Shown here: piece by piece, positions 39,712 through 50,098 of the stretch
How positions within the stretch are numbered: position 1 is the first letter of the stretch
Layout of the letters: every line of letters begins with the position of its first letter
Assembly: GCA_964035575.1 (NCBI GenBank)
Contig: OZ037855.1
Span: 1,054,001-1,118,000, forward strand
Direction: 5' to 3'
Length of the DNA stretch: 64,000 nucleotides
Origin: Rhynchopus sp. YZ270_cl-10
Taxonomy: Eukaryota > Euglenozoa > Diplonemea > Diplonemida > Diplonemidae
Program-made: the position numbers and the translations under genes
The notes under the pieces: model-generated
Seen by the model: only the letters and a program-made list of their open reading frames with translations
Told to the model about the DNA's origin: nothing
The model's database searches: none

Positions 39712-41931
39712 GTGAACACTCCGGAGTCGGAAGGGGGTACATACCCTTCGACTCTCCCTGACGCGTTCACCCCGGTGGGTGACGTGACGGAACTGACAGT
39801 TGTGCCGAACCCGTTGCCGGTCATGGAGGCGACCGCTTCTTCGTATGTGTCCCCACAGCTGGATGAGTCGTTCGCGTCTGCAACGAAAACACCTATCAAG
39901 CAGACAGCGTCGTCGGCGCCCTCTACCGGCATTACTAGAGAGAAGCTCCACACCCTGCAGCTCCAGGAGGAACGCCTTTCAGTCGGAATGTCCTCCCCGT
40001 CGCCAGACCGCGAGGCACCCTCCTCCTCTTCTTCCTCCGTTTCCGGGATTATCCCTTTTATCAAAATGATATTCCAACGGCCCCCAATTAAACCGGCTGA
40101 TAAGCATTTGGGGCCGGTGGATAAGTTTTTGAAGTATGGGAGGATTCCGGTGAAGATGTCGTTGAATATTATTATGGTGCTGCTGTTGTCGGTGGAGCTG
40201 ACGATGTATGTGGCGAGGGATAATGAGTACTACAACCACTCTGCGCTGGGGCTGAGCGAGATGTTCTCCCCAAATGAGCAGGTCGAGGACAACCCAGACT
40301 ACTCCTACCATTTCTACGACATCCGCAACGTTGTTGTCTTCATGAACGACACCTTCAGCAGCTGGGAGGATGCGCCCCTCAATCCTACCGCACTCTTCTC
40401 ACATACTCTCGAAGCCCAAGCAGCAGTCATGCCCAAAATGACTCTCGACGTCAAAGCAAATGGAACCTACACAGACGTCATAGGACAAGAAGATGCCGAC
40501 CTCGATACCGACACCATCGTCTGCACATTGACCCCATCCAGACCTATGGGGCCTTTCACAGAGTTTTTAACAGATTCTCTTGACTCTGGTTCTGATTCAA
40601 CTGGAGACCCCGAATTTTGCTTTCAAAAAGACGTCGAACTCTTCCAAAAGGTCAACAGAATGAGAATCGATATGGAGCTCGACAGTGTCCGTGCAGACTC
40701 TCCTACCGGTAATCCGACTGTCCTGCGCTGGCATATTTCTCAAGAATATTCGATGGCCAGCCGCTCCGGTGTGGTAAACTTCCAACTGTCTTTGACCCAT
40801 TCAATTGTGGGGCGGTTTTCAGCGAAGTACAAAGGAGACACCTTTGCGAGTGGGTACTGCATGCTGCCTCTGTTTGTCATTATTTGCGCGGTTTTAGACC
40901 TGCTGCTCCGATTCAAGGCGTGCAGGAGGGAGTACCGTTTCACGCAGACGATGAATCAATTCAAAAAAAACCTTTTGCTGAACCAATCGAGGGCCTCCCC
41001 CGTTGCGCTGGAAAGGTCTGAGCGTCTGTCGGCGACTCCAGCCCCGATAGAGGAGCCTCTCCTGTCACCCCTGGGGGATGAGGGGAAGAAAAGCTTTGGC
41101 ACACCCTCGGAACGCAGTACGGACTCCCCGATTGAGAAAAGCGAGAGCATCACCATCCGCAACCGTTCCCGCTCCCGTAGAGGAATGTCTTTGTCAGGTG
41201 TGTCGGCACATTCCGAAGAAAGCATTGCATCTGCTCGCAACTTTGGGATGGAGCAGGAGGTTCACGAAGGCATGCACGACGGCATGGAGTGGTGGCTCAT
41301 CGATGACAACAAACGGCAGTGGCTTGCCATCTGTTTTTTTACCGATCTCCTTCTCATTACATCAAAAATGCTGCATCTGTACTGCGCTTTGACGACCAAT
41401 GTTGTGAACTCTGACACTCTTATCGTGAAGTCCACTATTTCTGGTATTGCTGTTGCGATGGCTTGGATCGTTTTGGTGTCACATCTGGAAAACCAACCTA
41501 GGTTCTACCTTTTGATGAAAACTCTGCGTCGTGGTACGCCGAAGGCGCTGCGGTTTACTGCGGGATGTTTTCCGATTCTTATGGGATATGCGTTGTTGGG
41601 TACTGTGATGTTTGGTGGGTATGCAGACAGGTTTGGATCCCTGGACGCTTCGTTTGTGGTGCTCTTCTCGCTCATGAACGGCGACATCATCGACGAAACC
41701 TTCGACTCCATCTTCTTCGAAGGCAACCTCTTCCTCAAAATCTTCAGCCGTCTGTACCTCTACACCTTCATCGCGCTCTTCGTATACGCCATCCTCAACA
41801 TCCTCCTTGTCATCCTCGAAGACGCATACTTCCTCGTCAAACGACAGGTCATAGAAGGAATCAAAGAAGGACTCGAACGTGACGAAGAAGGCGTCGTCAT
41901 TCAAACCGATAATGTTCAATTGGTGCATTAA
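39712..41931 (+). CDS. TRPML (mucolipin)-like cation channel
   Basis: About 739 residues. The pore region FVVLFSLMNGDIIDETF (about 644-660) matches the mucolipin signature LFSLINGDDMFVTF, and the last helix LYLYTFIALFVYAILNILL is also typical. Order: a disordered Ser/Pro/Thr N-terminus (1-115), TM1 near 147-168, a luminal polycystin-mucolipin domain with Cys and N-glycosylation sites (170-380), TM2 near 382-401, TM3 to TM6 from about 537 to 700, and a short acidic tail. Animal TRPMLs release Ca2+ and Fe2+ from lysosomes. The 130-residue Ser/Arg-rich cytosolic insert between TM2 and TM3 is unusual. The first codon here is GTG just after a CAG acceptor (39711-39712), so the true start probably lies in an upstream exon; the first internal ATG is at 39823. 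A dileucine-like PLL in the insert could aid sorting. Confidence 0.85.
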   Translation: MNTPESEGGTYPSTLPDAFTPVGDVTELTVVPNPLPVMEATASSYVSPQLDESFASATKTPIKQTASSAPSTGITREKLHTLQLQEERLSVGMSSPSPDREAPSSSSSSVSGIIPFIKMIFQRPPIKPADKHLGPVDKFLKYGRIPVKMSLNIIMVLLLSVELTMYVARDNEYYNHSALGLSEMFSPNEQVEDNPDYSYHFYDIRNVVVFMNDTFSSWEDAPLNPTALFSHTLEAQAAVMPKMTLDVKANGTYTDVIGQEDADLDTDTIVCTLTPSRPMGPFTEFLTDSLDSGSDSTGDPEFCFQKDVELFQKVNRMRIDMELDSVRADSPTGNPTVLRWHISQEYSMASRSGVVNFQLSLTHSIVGRFSAKYKGDTFASGYCMLPLFVIICAVLDLLLRFKACRREYRFTQTMNQFKKNLLLNQSRASPVALERSERLSATPAPIEEPLLSPLGDEGKKSFGTPSERSTDSPIEKSESITIRNRSRSRRGMSLSGVSAHSEESIASARNFGMEQEVHEGMHDGMEWWLIDDNKRQWLAICFFTDLLLITSKMLHLYCALTTNVVNSDTLIVKSTISGIAVAMAWIVLVSHLENQPRFYLLMKTLRRGTPKALRFTAGCFPILMGYALLGTVMFGGYADRFGSLDASFVVLFSLMNGDIIDETFDSIFFEGNLFLKIFSRLYLYTFIALFVYAILNILLVILEDAYFLVKRQVIEGIKEGLERDEEGVVIQTDNVQLVH

Positions 41932-42370
41932 AAAAAAATTGTGGGGGGGGAGAAAGGGGAGGGGGAGAGGGAGGGGGGGAAATACTCGTTTGGTTTGCAA
42001 CCCTTCTGAAAAAAGCCTAAAAAAATAAGAGGTTTTAGTAAATATGCGCCTTATTTGGTTTTTTGTTTTTTTGTGGTAGAAGGCGAACGTTTTGCAAGGC
42101 CGAATGAAAAAAAACTGTCGGAACGAATTTTTTTTTTTTGAAAAAGCTTGATCGCAAATAACAGCCGTAGATTCAAATATGGAGTCCCGCTGTTTGTTGT
42201 CTTAGGGATGGGGGGTGGGGGGTGGGGGTGGGAGAGGGGGATTTTTTTTTCTAATTATGTTTTCTACCTTGTAACATTATCCAAGACAGAGCGATCCCCC
42301 TTTTGGAAGACTAGAGAGTGCATTCCCTCCTCGAAGTGTTTTCTGTACTTTTGGGGTTTCTTTTGTCGTC

Positions 42371-42400
42371 GTGTGTGCACGAGAGGTACATGCATCTTGC
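42371..42400 (+). repeat. CATC-tail stem-loop copy
   Basis: GTGTGTGC, loop ACGAGAG, GTACATGCATCTTGC. One mismatch in the inner stem. A tail-II motif follows 70 bp later. Confidence 0.55.
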
Positions 42401-42471
42401 TAGTGTTCTATTACGATGAACCGTGAGAGGTGCGGGCCTCTTGCATTTTGTCGTTTGTTTGTTTACCTGCC

Positions 42472-42513
42472 AGTGCCTTTCCGGTGGTCCGGTGGGCGCT
42501 TGCACTTTCAACT
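42472..42513 (+). repeat. Tail-II hairpin motif, CCGG stem
   Basis: GTGCCTTT, hairpin CCGG-TGGT-CCGG, then TGGGCGCTTGCACTTTCAAC. Again the hairpin differs but stays paired while the tail persists. Confidence 0.6.
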
Positions 42514-42693
42514 TTCTCTGTTTTTCAAAAAAAGAAAAACAAAATAAAAACAAGATGTATGTTCACAAGAGACGTGCATTTTACAGGGTTTCTTTTGTTT
42601 CTTGATTCATACCTATTTTTTTTTAAATTGTTATTGTGACCAGCGGGTGTTGGGAATCTGGTAATGTTTTTTTTTCTTCTTTTTTCCTTCTCT

Positions 42694-42828
42694 GGTTGGT
42701 AACGATCGTACTACGATCGCTATTTTAGTTGTAACTACGATCACATACGATCGTGCTACCCTGTGATCAACCTGCGATCCTTTTTTCTTACGACAGTACC
42801 TTGATGGTGGTAGTCGATCGTTGCCAAC
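42694..42828. mobile_element. 135-bp TIR MITE rich in CGATCG
   Basis: Ends GGTTGGTAACGATCG and its inverse with one change. The interior has several ACGATCGTA-type words. Target duplication not clear. Confidence 0.6.
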
Positions 42829-42965
42829 CCGTGTGTTTTGGTTTTTGTTATGCGCGTGTATTCTTCGAACACCTACCTACTGCACAATATTGTGAAAAAT
42901 GAATGACAGTGAAAAGAAAGACTATCTGATGGGCCACAGTTAACAGATTATCAAAAAAGGTATAG

Positions 42966-43080
42966 TGTACAGCTCATTCTCGGGTGTATACACTAATACC
43001 AAGTTTTCAAAAACAAGAACACGGAGTTGCGTATGGATACGGCAACTTCACTATTCCACTACATTTTTTTTTCAAAAAAA
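42966..43080 (+). repeat. Two tail-III motifs in tandem
   Basis: First: CTCATTCTCGGGTGTATACA, then CTAATACCAAGTTTTC. Second: hairpin GTTGC-GTATGGATACG-GCAAC, then TTCACTATTCCACTACATTT and an A-run. Confidence 0.5.
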
Positions 43081-43295
43081 AAAAAAAGGGCAACAAAAAA
43101 AGGGGGGCAACAGTATTGGAGGATGCCATTGGTATTTCAATGATGATACAGGTGACGACACCTCCCCTTTTTGCCAGTTGTGTGCACGTTTAGGAAGGCA
43201 ACTTCCTATTAAGCCGACTCCATGTTCTTGGAGCTTCCAGGACCGTGCTCCGTAAAAAGGAATGGTAAAAAAGTTTTCAAAAAACAAAAAAAACA

Positions 43296-43360
43296 GTGGA
43301 GATTGCACAACTGTGGCAACACAACCGAGGCAACTACACTACTCCAACAATTTATCAAAA
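43296..43360 (+). repeat. Tail-III hairpin motif
   Basis: GTGGAGATTGCACAACTGTG, GCAAC, then CAACTACACTACTCCAACAA and an A-run. Confidence 0.55.
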
Positions 43361-43967
43361 AAAAAAACAAACAAAGATAACATCTTCATACCAGTAGGTG
43401 TGAAGTGATTGTCCATACAAAGAAAAACGATGAAGTGAAATATTCGGGAAGGGGGGTAGAGGGTAGGTGGGGACAAAGCAGAAGAAGAACAAACCCAGCG
43501 CAATTTTTTTTTGTCCGAAAAAAAAAAAAAATGCTGTTTGAACTCGGCGCTTTGGCGCCACATGATATTATTATTCATTAGCACTCCCTCCTCGTCCCTT
43601 TTTTGTTTAATTTTGCAGATGCGTGTTTCCCGTGAGGCTCATCCGTCTTTCAGGGAGAATTTTTTTCAACTTCACCATTTTTTTTTCTCTCTCCCCATGC
43701 CTGCTTTCAAGAGTGTTCGCGCGTTATTCCACCTTTCAGTTTTTCTTGTATCCCCATAGGGGGGTGTCCGACGCCCCCTTTCTCTGTGTGGTGATCAGAT
43801 TCCGGTGGATTTTTTTTTTCTTTTCTGTACATTCTCGATGTGTACTGCTAAAATGTTTTTTTTTTTCTAGGACCTTTGTGGGAGTTCAACAACCCCACAG
43901 AACCAAGTTACGCTGTGTCCGCCGGGGACCCATGCGTTTGCATGTTACGCCTCTATTTTTCTCCCAA

Positions 43968-44005
43968 GATGAGGCTGGTCGTGAGAGGCTTAGTGTCATC
44001 TTATC
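43968..44005 (+). repeat. CATC-tail stem-loop copy
   Basis: GATG...CATC outer stem, CGTGAGAG loop region, GGCTTAG, tail CATCTTATCAAAC and a T-rich run ending TTTAG. Confidence 0.5.
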
Positions 44006-44929
44006 AAACTTTTTCTTTAGGTGCACTGTCACGAAAGGGCTTTTGTATTTTTTTGTCAACTTTCTTTTCTTTTGTGGATACCGGGTGTTTGCGTCTGCAG
44101 GGATGTATTTAAAGCCAAGTCTTTTTGTGCATTTGTGGGCATATTATTATTGTCTTTTTTTGTGAAAATAACGAAGATATCCTAAATGTAAACCTGGGAC
44201 AACACACATCACTCAACGTAGAGCGAATGTTGAAGATTTGCACTACCACTCCCTTTTTTTGTCTGGATTTATTATACCTCAGTTTCTTTAACAAAAAGAA
44301 TCGGAGCTATAGGACATTTTTTTCTCTTTTCCCATGTCTCATCTCGCCTAGCAAACTGTAAGGATCTACAGTGCCGTGTCCTGTTCGTCTCGAGCTTTTT
44401 GTTTATATATTTTTTATGTTCTGTTGCTGCGTTATTTTTTGTGCACATATACACTGCAGTGATTTGATTCTATACTGCAGAGAGAAAAGTCGGATGGATT
44501 AAGACATACAATGCAGCGAGGTCGAACAAGCCTCGCTAAGGCCTGATACAGGCGTGGCTGAGGCGTACTAATACTGAGGCGCGGCTGACGCGATTGTAAG
44601 TAGTACGTCTCATCAGATCGATTTTCCAGACATGCCCATTTGGCGTAGTCAGCCTCGTTGCATTGTATGATATTAGGTGTCTTTTTGTACTTCAAAAAAC
44701 CCCCCTAGAATAAAGCTTCGACCCAGACTGTGGTACGACCGACCACTTCTCGTCTATGACCTATTCAAAACCCTTTTTTTTGGCATCACAAAAACAAAAA
44801 TAAGTCTCATATTTTTTGGTACACTGTCACGAGAGTGCTTTGTATTTCAAGACACATTTTTTTTTTTGTTAGGAAACGTCTTGTAAAATATTGTTTCCGA
44901 GTAATTCACAAAGCCCTCATTTTTGTCTC

Positions 44930-44966
44930 GGTGATTAAGCAGGAGAAGCTCAGGATCATCTTGGCA
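44930..44966 (+). repeat. CATC-tail stem-loop copy
   Basis: GGTG/CATC outer stem; the inner stem is imperfect (TTAAGC against GCTCAG); loop AGGAGAA; tail CATCTTGGC. Confidence 0.5.
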
Positions 44967-45103
44967 AAGCCTTTTTTTTACTTCTCTTTTGGAGTCTTAT
45001 CTGTGGCTCCTACTGAGGAGGGACTTCGTCGAGAACACTCAAGCACACCCCACGGCAAACAAAGCGGGCAGATTTATTTATTTTCAATAACCCGCAGAGA
45101 ACC

Positions 45104-45150
45104 AGTGATTGCGTCTGCCGACTGTACGGTGAGGCGTTTGCGCTTTCAAC
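45104..45150 (+). repeat. Tail-II hairpin motif
   Basis: AGTGATTGCGTCTG, hairpin CCG-ACTGTA-CGG, then TGAGGCGTTTGCGCTTTCAAC. Confidence 0.6.
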
Positions 45151-45405
45151 ATATATTTTTTATGAAGAAATAAAGACAGTCTGCCCCACCAAGTGTGGCT
45201 TTTGAACCGTCTTTCTTAAAACATTTTAAGCCATGCTGTTCAAAGCTACACTTAGTGGGAAAGACTGCCTGTCCTTATCTCTTTTATGAAATTGATTGTA
45301 TTTTTGTTAATTTTTTTGCGGGGTAGGAAATCCATCCCCACAGAACAGCACCCACGATGCCCTACTAGCTCCTTCCAATGAAGTAACGGAGGTTTGTGGT
45401 CTTTC

Positions 45406-45438
<33 letters not shown>

Positions 45439-45836
45439 CTTCCGGGGGGGATTTTTTATATCATCTTCTTTTGTTTCCAAATTATATGGTCCGTTTTGTT
45501 ATTTTCCCCCAAATAATCTGCAGCAGTGCTTATCAGTAGACTGATATACCTTCCCCCTCTGAAAACCCCCTTTTTTTCCTATTTTTTTCTTTGTTTATAC
45601 CTCCACTGAGGTGTGCTCTGCGCCAGGAACTTTGCCCCTTTTATTTTAGTTTCCCAGGAACGCCCCTCTTCCCATTCCCAAAAAAAAACTCCCCCGCCAA
45701 AAAAAGAGAAAAAAACTTTTTTTTTGAGAGAGGTAATAATCCCATTACCTTCTGATCACCCCCTCCTTTTTCATGGTATAGGGTACAGGTAGTTGATATG
45801 TTTTGTAGGTAGGGTATATTCTGTAAAAAAAGGAAA

Positions 45837-45890
45837 GTGGAGATTGCACGACTGGCAACTGCGCTACTCCAACAATTTTATCAAAAAAAA
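45837..45890 (+). repeat. Tail-III hairpin motif
   Basis: GTGGAGA, hairpin TTGC-ACGACTG-GCAA, then CTGCGCTACTCCAACAATTT and an A-run. Confidence 0.55.
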
Positions 45891-46701
45891 AAAGATGCGC
45901 GCGAGAGACAAATCTCTCTCTTTTCGAGCCGGTACATCACACAGCCTGATGACCCTATGTCTCATAACGATCGTCGTTCATCTGACCGATGAGTGGAAGC
46001 GGGGTGGAGGGCATATCAGATGCAACCGGACTGAATGTAGGGAAAAACATTGGTCCATTCCAGTGTTCTGGTCACTAAGGTGTACACTGTTCACGAGAGA
46101 GATGTTGTATATTAAGTCAAAGGTGTGACTGCCCAATTACAGCTTCCAAATTTCTCTCTCTTTTCTACAAAACAAGCAAACACACAAACAAACACACTTT
46201 ATAAAAAATATTTTACACGACCCTATTGCTGTTGTCGACATTACTCTCTTTACCATTTTTTTTTTTAGTGACTGAACACGCAGGGCTTGCTCGATGTCAT
46301 CAAAAAAAAATTCCCCTTTTTTTTTGAGAGGAATACCTCCCCCTATTTTGTGCAATTACTATTTTTGCCTCTGATTTTTTTTTTCCCTATGTCAGCATGT
46401 GGCCGACTATGCCGAACATAACCCGTTTATAGGAATATTTTCCGTTCCAACTTCCATTTTTATTCCCACACATATACCACCCACCATTCCCCCCATGTAA
46501 ACTGACAACCGTGTTCTATTTTCCTGCATATGGTTTTCCTGCATCATATGCATTACCCCTGTGATTTTTAGGGGGCTCTATTTTTGTTGTTCAGAAGTAT
46601 TATCCATTTTCCCCAAAAGATGGCTCTCCAAAGGCAAACATCTTTCAAAAAAAAAAAAAATGTTCTCTTATTCGTCTCGCTTATACGATAAAAAAAAACG
46701 G

Positions 46702-46771
46702 ATCCTTCCTCTTCTTCCTTTCCACATATTTCACCCCTCCTCCCCTTCCAACCCTTCTCATCACCAAATAG
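46702..46771 (+). promoter_or_regulatory. Predicted acceptor before the MDR gene
   Basis: A 60-nt C/T-rich tract ends in ACCAAATAG, 26 nt before the ATG. It is the strongest such site in the window together with 52761-52806. Confidence 0.45.
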
Positions 46772-46797
46772 ACTAAAAAACAAAAAGCTATCACACA

Positions 46798-47985
46798 ATG
46801 GGAGCAGCGCAGGCAAAGCATGAGATCCCCAAGACCATGAAGCGTCTTGAGATCACTGAGTACAATGACGATCTCGCGAAGGTGAAGATCCAGGTTGTTG
46901 AGGTTGAGGTCCCAACACCGAAGAAGGGGCAGGTCTTGGTCAAGGTTGTGTCCGCACCGGTCAACCCCTCGGACTACGGAGGGTTCAAGGCACCGCCGCC
47001 AGGTGGCGCGACACACCTTATCGGGAAGGAAGGCAGCGGTATTGTCGTGGCCTCGGGTGGGGGCTACTCCGCAAACAGCCTTGTTGGGAAGAAGGTTGGG
47101 TTCGTCCTTACCCATGGAGGAAGCTACTCCGAGTACGCCGTGTCGGACGCCATGACCGGAACCTTCGCCATCCCCGCGGACGTTCCTGTTGAGGACGCAG
47201 CCTCGTTCTTTGTCAACCCGTACACCGCGTGTGGTTTCGTTGACACCGTGAAGGGAATGGGAGCAACCGGCTTCGTGCACACCGCCGCTGCATCCCAGCT
47301 CGGCCAAATGCTTGTCAAGCTGACCAAGAAGGAGAACCTGACAATGATCAACATCGTCCGCCGTCAGGCCCAGGTGGACATCCTCAAGGGGCTTGGTGCC
47401 GAGCACATCATCGACTCCTCCGAGCCGCACTGGAAGGAAGCCCTGAAGGAGAAGATGAAGGAGCTCAAGATCAACATCATCTTCGACGCGATCGCGGGAG
47501 ACAACACTGGAGACATGATGGAGTGCCTGCCCGATGGCGGTACGACCTTTGTCTACGGAGGACTCTCTGGCAAGGCGTGCGCCAACATCCACCCCCTGGA
47601 CCTCATCTACAGAAAGAAGAAGGTTGAGGGCTGGCTGCTCCCCAGCTGGATCCGCGACCACGGTACAGTCAAGACCATCCAGCGTGTCCGTTGGGCAACA
47701 AACCTGACCATGCCTGCCCTCGTGAACGACGGCTGGGCAGCGTCCACCTTCGACGACTGCGTGCTTGATGACATGTGGCCGAAGTTCCTTGCCATGTGGA
47801 ACGGTGAGGGCTTCACCAACAAGAAGCTCCGTATCCGCATGCCCCTTCCCGAAGAGGTCAAGGAGGAGGTGAAGGAGGATGCAGTTGAGGAGAAGAAGGA
47901 AGAGGAGAAGGAGGAGAAGGCTGAGGAGAAGGTCGAGGAAGCGACGGAGGAGGGAGAGAAGAAGGAGGAGGAGACCAAGGAATAG
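46798..47985 (+). CDS. MDR-family (quinone oxidoreductase-like) NADPH enzyme with acidic tail
   Basis: 395 residues in one exon. The MDR fold is clear: PVNPSDYGGFKA near 57-68 (the family's PVNPxD motif), GKEGSGIVVASG near 80-91, YTACGFVDTVKGMGATGFVHTAAAS carrying the nucleotide-binding turn near 150, and AEHIIDSSEPHW near 207. It lacks the Cys/His set of zinc alcohol dehydrogenases, so it is a zinc-free member that probably reduces quinones or enones with NADPH. The N-terminus MGAAQAK has Gly2 and a small residue at position 6, so N-myristoylation is possible. The last 50 residues are almost pure Glu/Lys with Val and Ala, unusual for the family, and may be a charged coiled coil. The exact substrate is unknown. 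Confidence 0.85.
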   Translation: MGAAQAKHEIPKTMKRLEITEYNDDLAKVKIQVVEVEVPTPKKGQVLVKVVSAPVNPSDYGGFKAPPPGGATHLIGKEGSGIVVASGGGYSANSLVGKKVGFVLTHGGSYSEYAVSDAMTGTFAIPADVPVEDAASFFVNPYTACGFVDTVKGMGATGFVHTAAASQLGQMLVKLTKKENLTMINIVRRQAQVDILKGLGAEHIIDSSEPHWKEALKEKMKELKINIIFDAIAGDNTGDMMECLPDGGTTFVYGGLSGKACANIHPLDLIYRKKKVEGWLLPSWIRDHGTVKTIQRVRWATNLTMPALVNDGWAASTFDDCVLDDMWPKFLAMWNGEGFTNKKLRIRMPLPEEVKEEVKEDAVEEKKEEEKEEKAEEKVEEATEEGEKKEEETKE

Positions 47986-48195
47986 AGAAAAAAGCGAACC
48001 CCCCCTTTTTTTTTTTGCAGACTAGGCAGAGTCTTGTGTTTGTCTGGCCAATGATTTCCTTTTTCGTTTGTTTCAGATCTATCGTTTTCTTTTTTGTGAA
48101 CCAGTGCAGCCAGCGTGTTATTCTTGCTGTTGCATCTGTCACAAATCATATTTATTTTTTCTCAAAAAAACAGAGCCCTTGCCGTGGTTGTATTT

Positions 48196-48232
48196 GGTGG
48201 CTAAGCATGAAGCTTAGGGTCATCTGACAACC
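48196..48232 (+). repeat. CATC-tail stem-loop copy
   Basis: GGTG/CATC outer stem, inner GCTAAGC/GCTTAGG, loop ATGAA, tail CATCTGACAACC and a T-run. First of two copies 50 bp apart. Confidence 0.65.
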
Positions 48233-48245
48233 TTATTTTATTTAA

Positions 48246-48280
48246 GGTGACTAAACACGAGAGGCTTAGAGTCATCTTAA
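48246..48280 (+). repeat. CATC-tail stem-loop copy
   Basis: GGTG/CATC outer stem, CTAAAC against GCTTAG (one mismatch), loop ACGAGAG, tail CATCTTAATA and a T-run. Confidence 0.65.
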
Positions 48281-48577
48281 TAATTTTTTTCTCTTTTATT
48301 TGAATACACTGAACAGTACATTCATCTGACATTTCTTCTTCTTCTGGTGTGGCTCAAAAACCCCATTTTTTGTACCACAATAGAAGTACAATAAAAACAC
48401 ACATTATTTTGGCGTGAGCCACACCATCTTCCCCTTTTTCCCCTCAGTCTTTCTTGCACAATGCATACTCTTTTTTTTTCTTCTCCTTTTTTAAAAAAAG
48501 ATGTTTTGTCTCCTTGAGACCCTGTCATCTTCAAGCGTTTTGGTGTGTGTGTTTTTTTTATGTGTGTCTCTCTCTTT

Positions 48578-48615
48578 GACTAAGCACAGTAATGCTTAGT
48601 AATCATCTTGCCAAC
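48578..48615 (+). repeat. CATC-tail stem-loop copy
   Basis: Inner stem CTAAGC/GCTTAG is perfect, the loop is replaced by ACAGTAAT, tail CATCTTGCCAAC. Confidence 0.6.
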
Positions 48616-49566
48616 TTTTACCGAATAATGTAACAACCCCCTTTTTTTCTTCTGGGGGATTGCTTCAGGCTTCTACTGAACACAATTTGCGATTTTTTTC
48701 GTTAAGAAATAGGTAGTGGAACAAAAAAAAAAGGGTCCTTTTTTTTTTTTTGTTATCCCCGTCTTTTCTTTCAAAAACATCTTTTCCAAAAAAAAAACCC
48801 TGCAAACAAACTACCCAGCTTATGTAAGCTGCCGCGTTTTTTTCTTTGACAGGGAAACAAAAAACAAAACAAAAATTCAGTCTCAGTGAAAGGAAGGGGT
48901 GGGAAGGGTGGGACGATGGTACTAATCTCTTCAGGCACAACCTGCTCTTTGGTTTTTTTTTTTTCCCTCTCCAATTTTAGTTTGTTTTTCTCTGACCAAA
49001 ACACTAGAGATTTAGTATCATTGTCACCTTTCTTTATTTTATTTTTACGCTTTTTTTACTAGCTTGACAAAATTTGCTCTCTCTTTTTTTAAAAAAAAAC
49101 TGATCCTTCGTGTTTGAAATAAGAAGGAAATAAATACTCCCTGGCCCCGACAAAAAGGAGGGTATATCGTAACTTTCTCGTGCACATCCTCCAGGGAGCG
49201 CCCGGTTGGGTTTTCCCCAAAAAAAGAAAGGGAATGTTTCTTGCAGAGTCTCTGAGAGCAACAAATAAACACTTCCAAAATTCCATTTTGCTTTTAGATG
49301 CAGTCCCTGTTGGGGTGCATTTTTTTTATTGTCGTTTTCAACAAAAAAATATGATTATTTTTTTGATCCCATCGTTTTCCTTTCGAGGAAATACTTAGGT
49401 TGACCTAGAGAACAGAAAAACAAAAAAAATGGACATTTTCAAAGCAAAACAGAGTGCGCAAAGAAGTCACTCGGGAGGAGGTGAAGTATAGGCATGATAG
49501 AGTGGAGTATGTACTGCAGTACAAATTCCCCAACTTCCAAAAAAAGAGGGGAGGAAAACAAAAAGG

Positions 49567-49620
49567 TAGTGAAGTTCATCCTCGGGTGTCTACACTAATA
49601 CAAATTTTCAACAAAAAAAA
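49567..49620 (+). repeat. GTGGAG repeat, short copy
   Basis: GTAGTGAAGTTCATCCTCGG, GTGTCTACACTAATACAA, then ATTTTCAAC and an A-run. It matches the interrupted copy at 30353. Confidence 0.6.
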
Positions 49621-49990
49621 AAAGCAACGTGAGCAAACCTCATAAAGGAAAAATGGGGGGAAAACAGCATATCTGCGGCAAAAAAAATATATGTGCAAAG
49701 GGGGGGAAAGGTGAAAAGCAAATCCAGGGTAGGATTCTTGCCCACAAACGAAGATATATTGCCAAAAAAAAAAGTGCCCCCCTCTATCTCCCCATCATCA
49801 TCATTATCATCATCTTTCATTTATTACCAGACCTGACGCTAACCATCAACCATCAATCAACGGAAAATGGACTATTCTCCCACCAAAAACCATCAGCCCA
49901 CTAGAAACCCCTCCTTTTTTAATCGTTTTTTGGAGCCACCAAAAACCTAAAAGGCCTGATTGCCTATCCTTCCCTTTTTTCTCCTTCCCC

Positions 49991-50098
49991 TCTACCCTAC
50001 CCTACCCTACCCTACACTAAAGGGCCATATTCTGCGCAAGAATTACCCTCACTATAGGCATTACTAACCCTACCCTACCCCGCCCTACCCTCTTACAG
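49991..50098 (+). promoter_or_regulatory. CCCTA-rich tract ending in an AG acceptor
   Basis: Two runs of CCCTA units (about 49991-50015 and 50068-50092) end in CTCTTACAG, 13 nt before the ATG at 50111. It may act as a pyrimidine tract for splicing. The units also resemble telomere-type repeats, so a telomere relic is an alternative. Confidence 0.45.

Larger units (their letters stand above)
41932..46797. other. Long gene-free spacer
   Basis: No supportable gene. It holds the TIR element at 42694, hairpin copies (42371, 43968, 44930), tail-II motifs (42472, 45104), tail-III motifs (42966, 43024, 43296, 45837), T-runs and a TTTTC microsatellite near 45410. A C/T-rich tract at 46702-46771 leads to the next gene. 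Confidence 0.6.

Noticed and set aside
46681-47661. 326-residue minus-strand frame opposite the MDR gene
   Set aside because: Shadow frame; the plus strand has clear MDR motifs.
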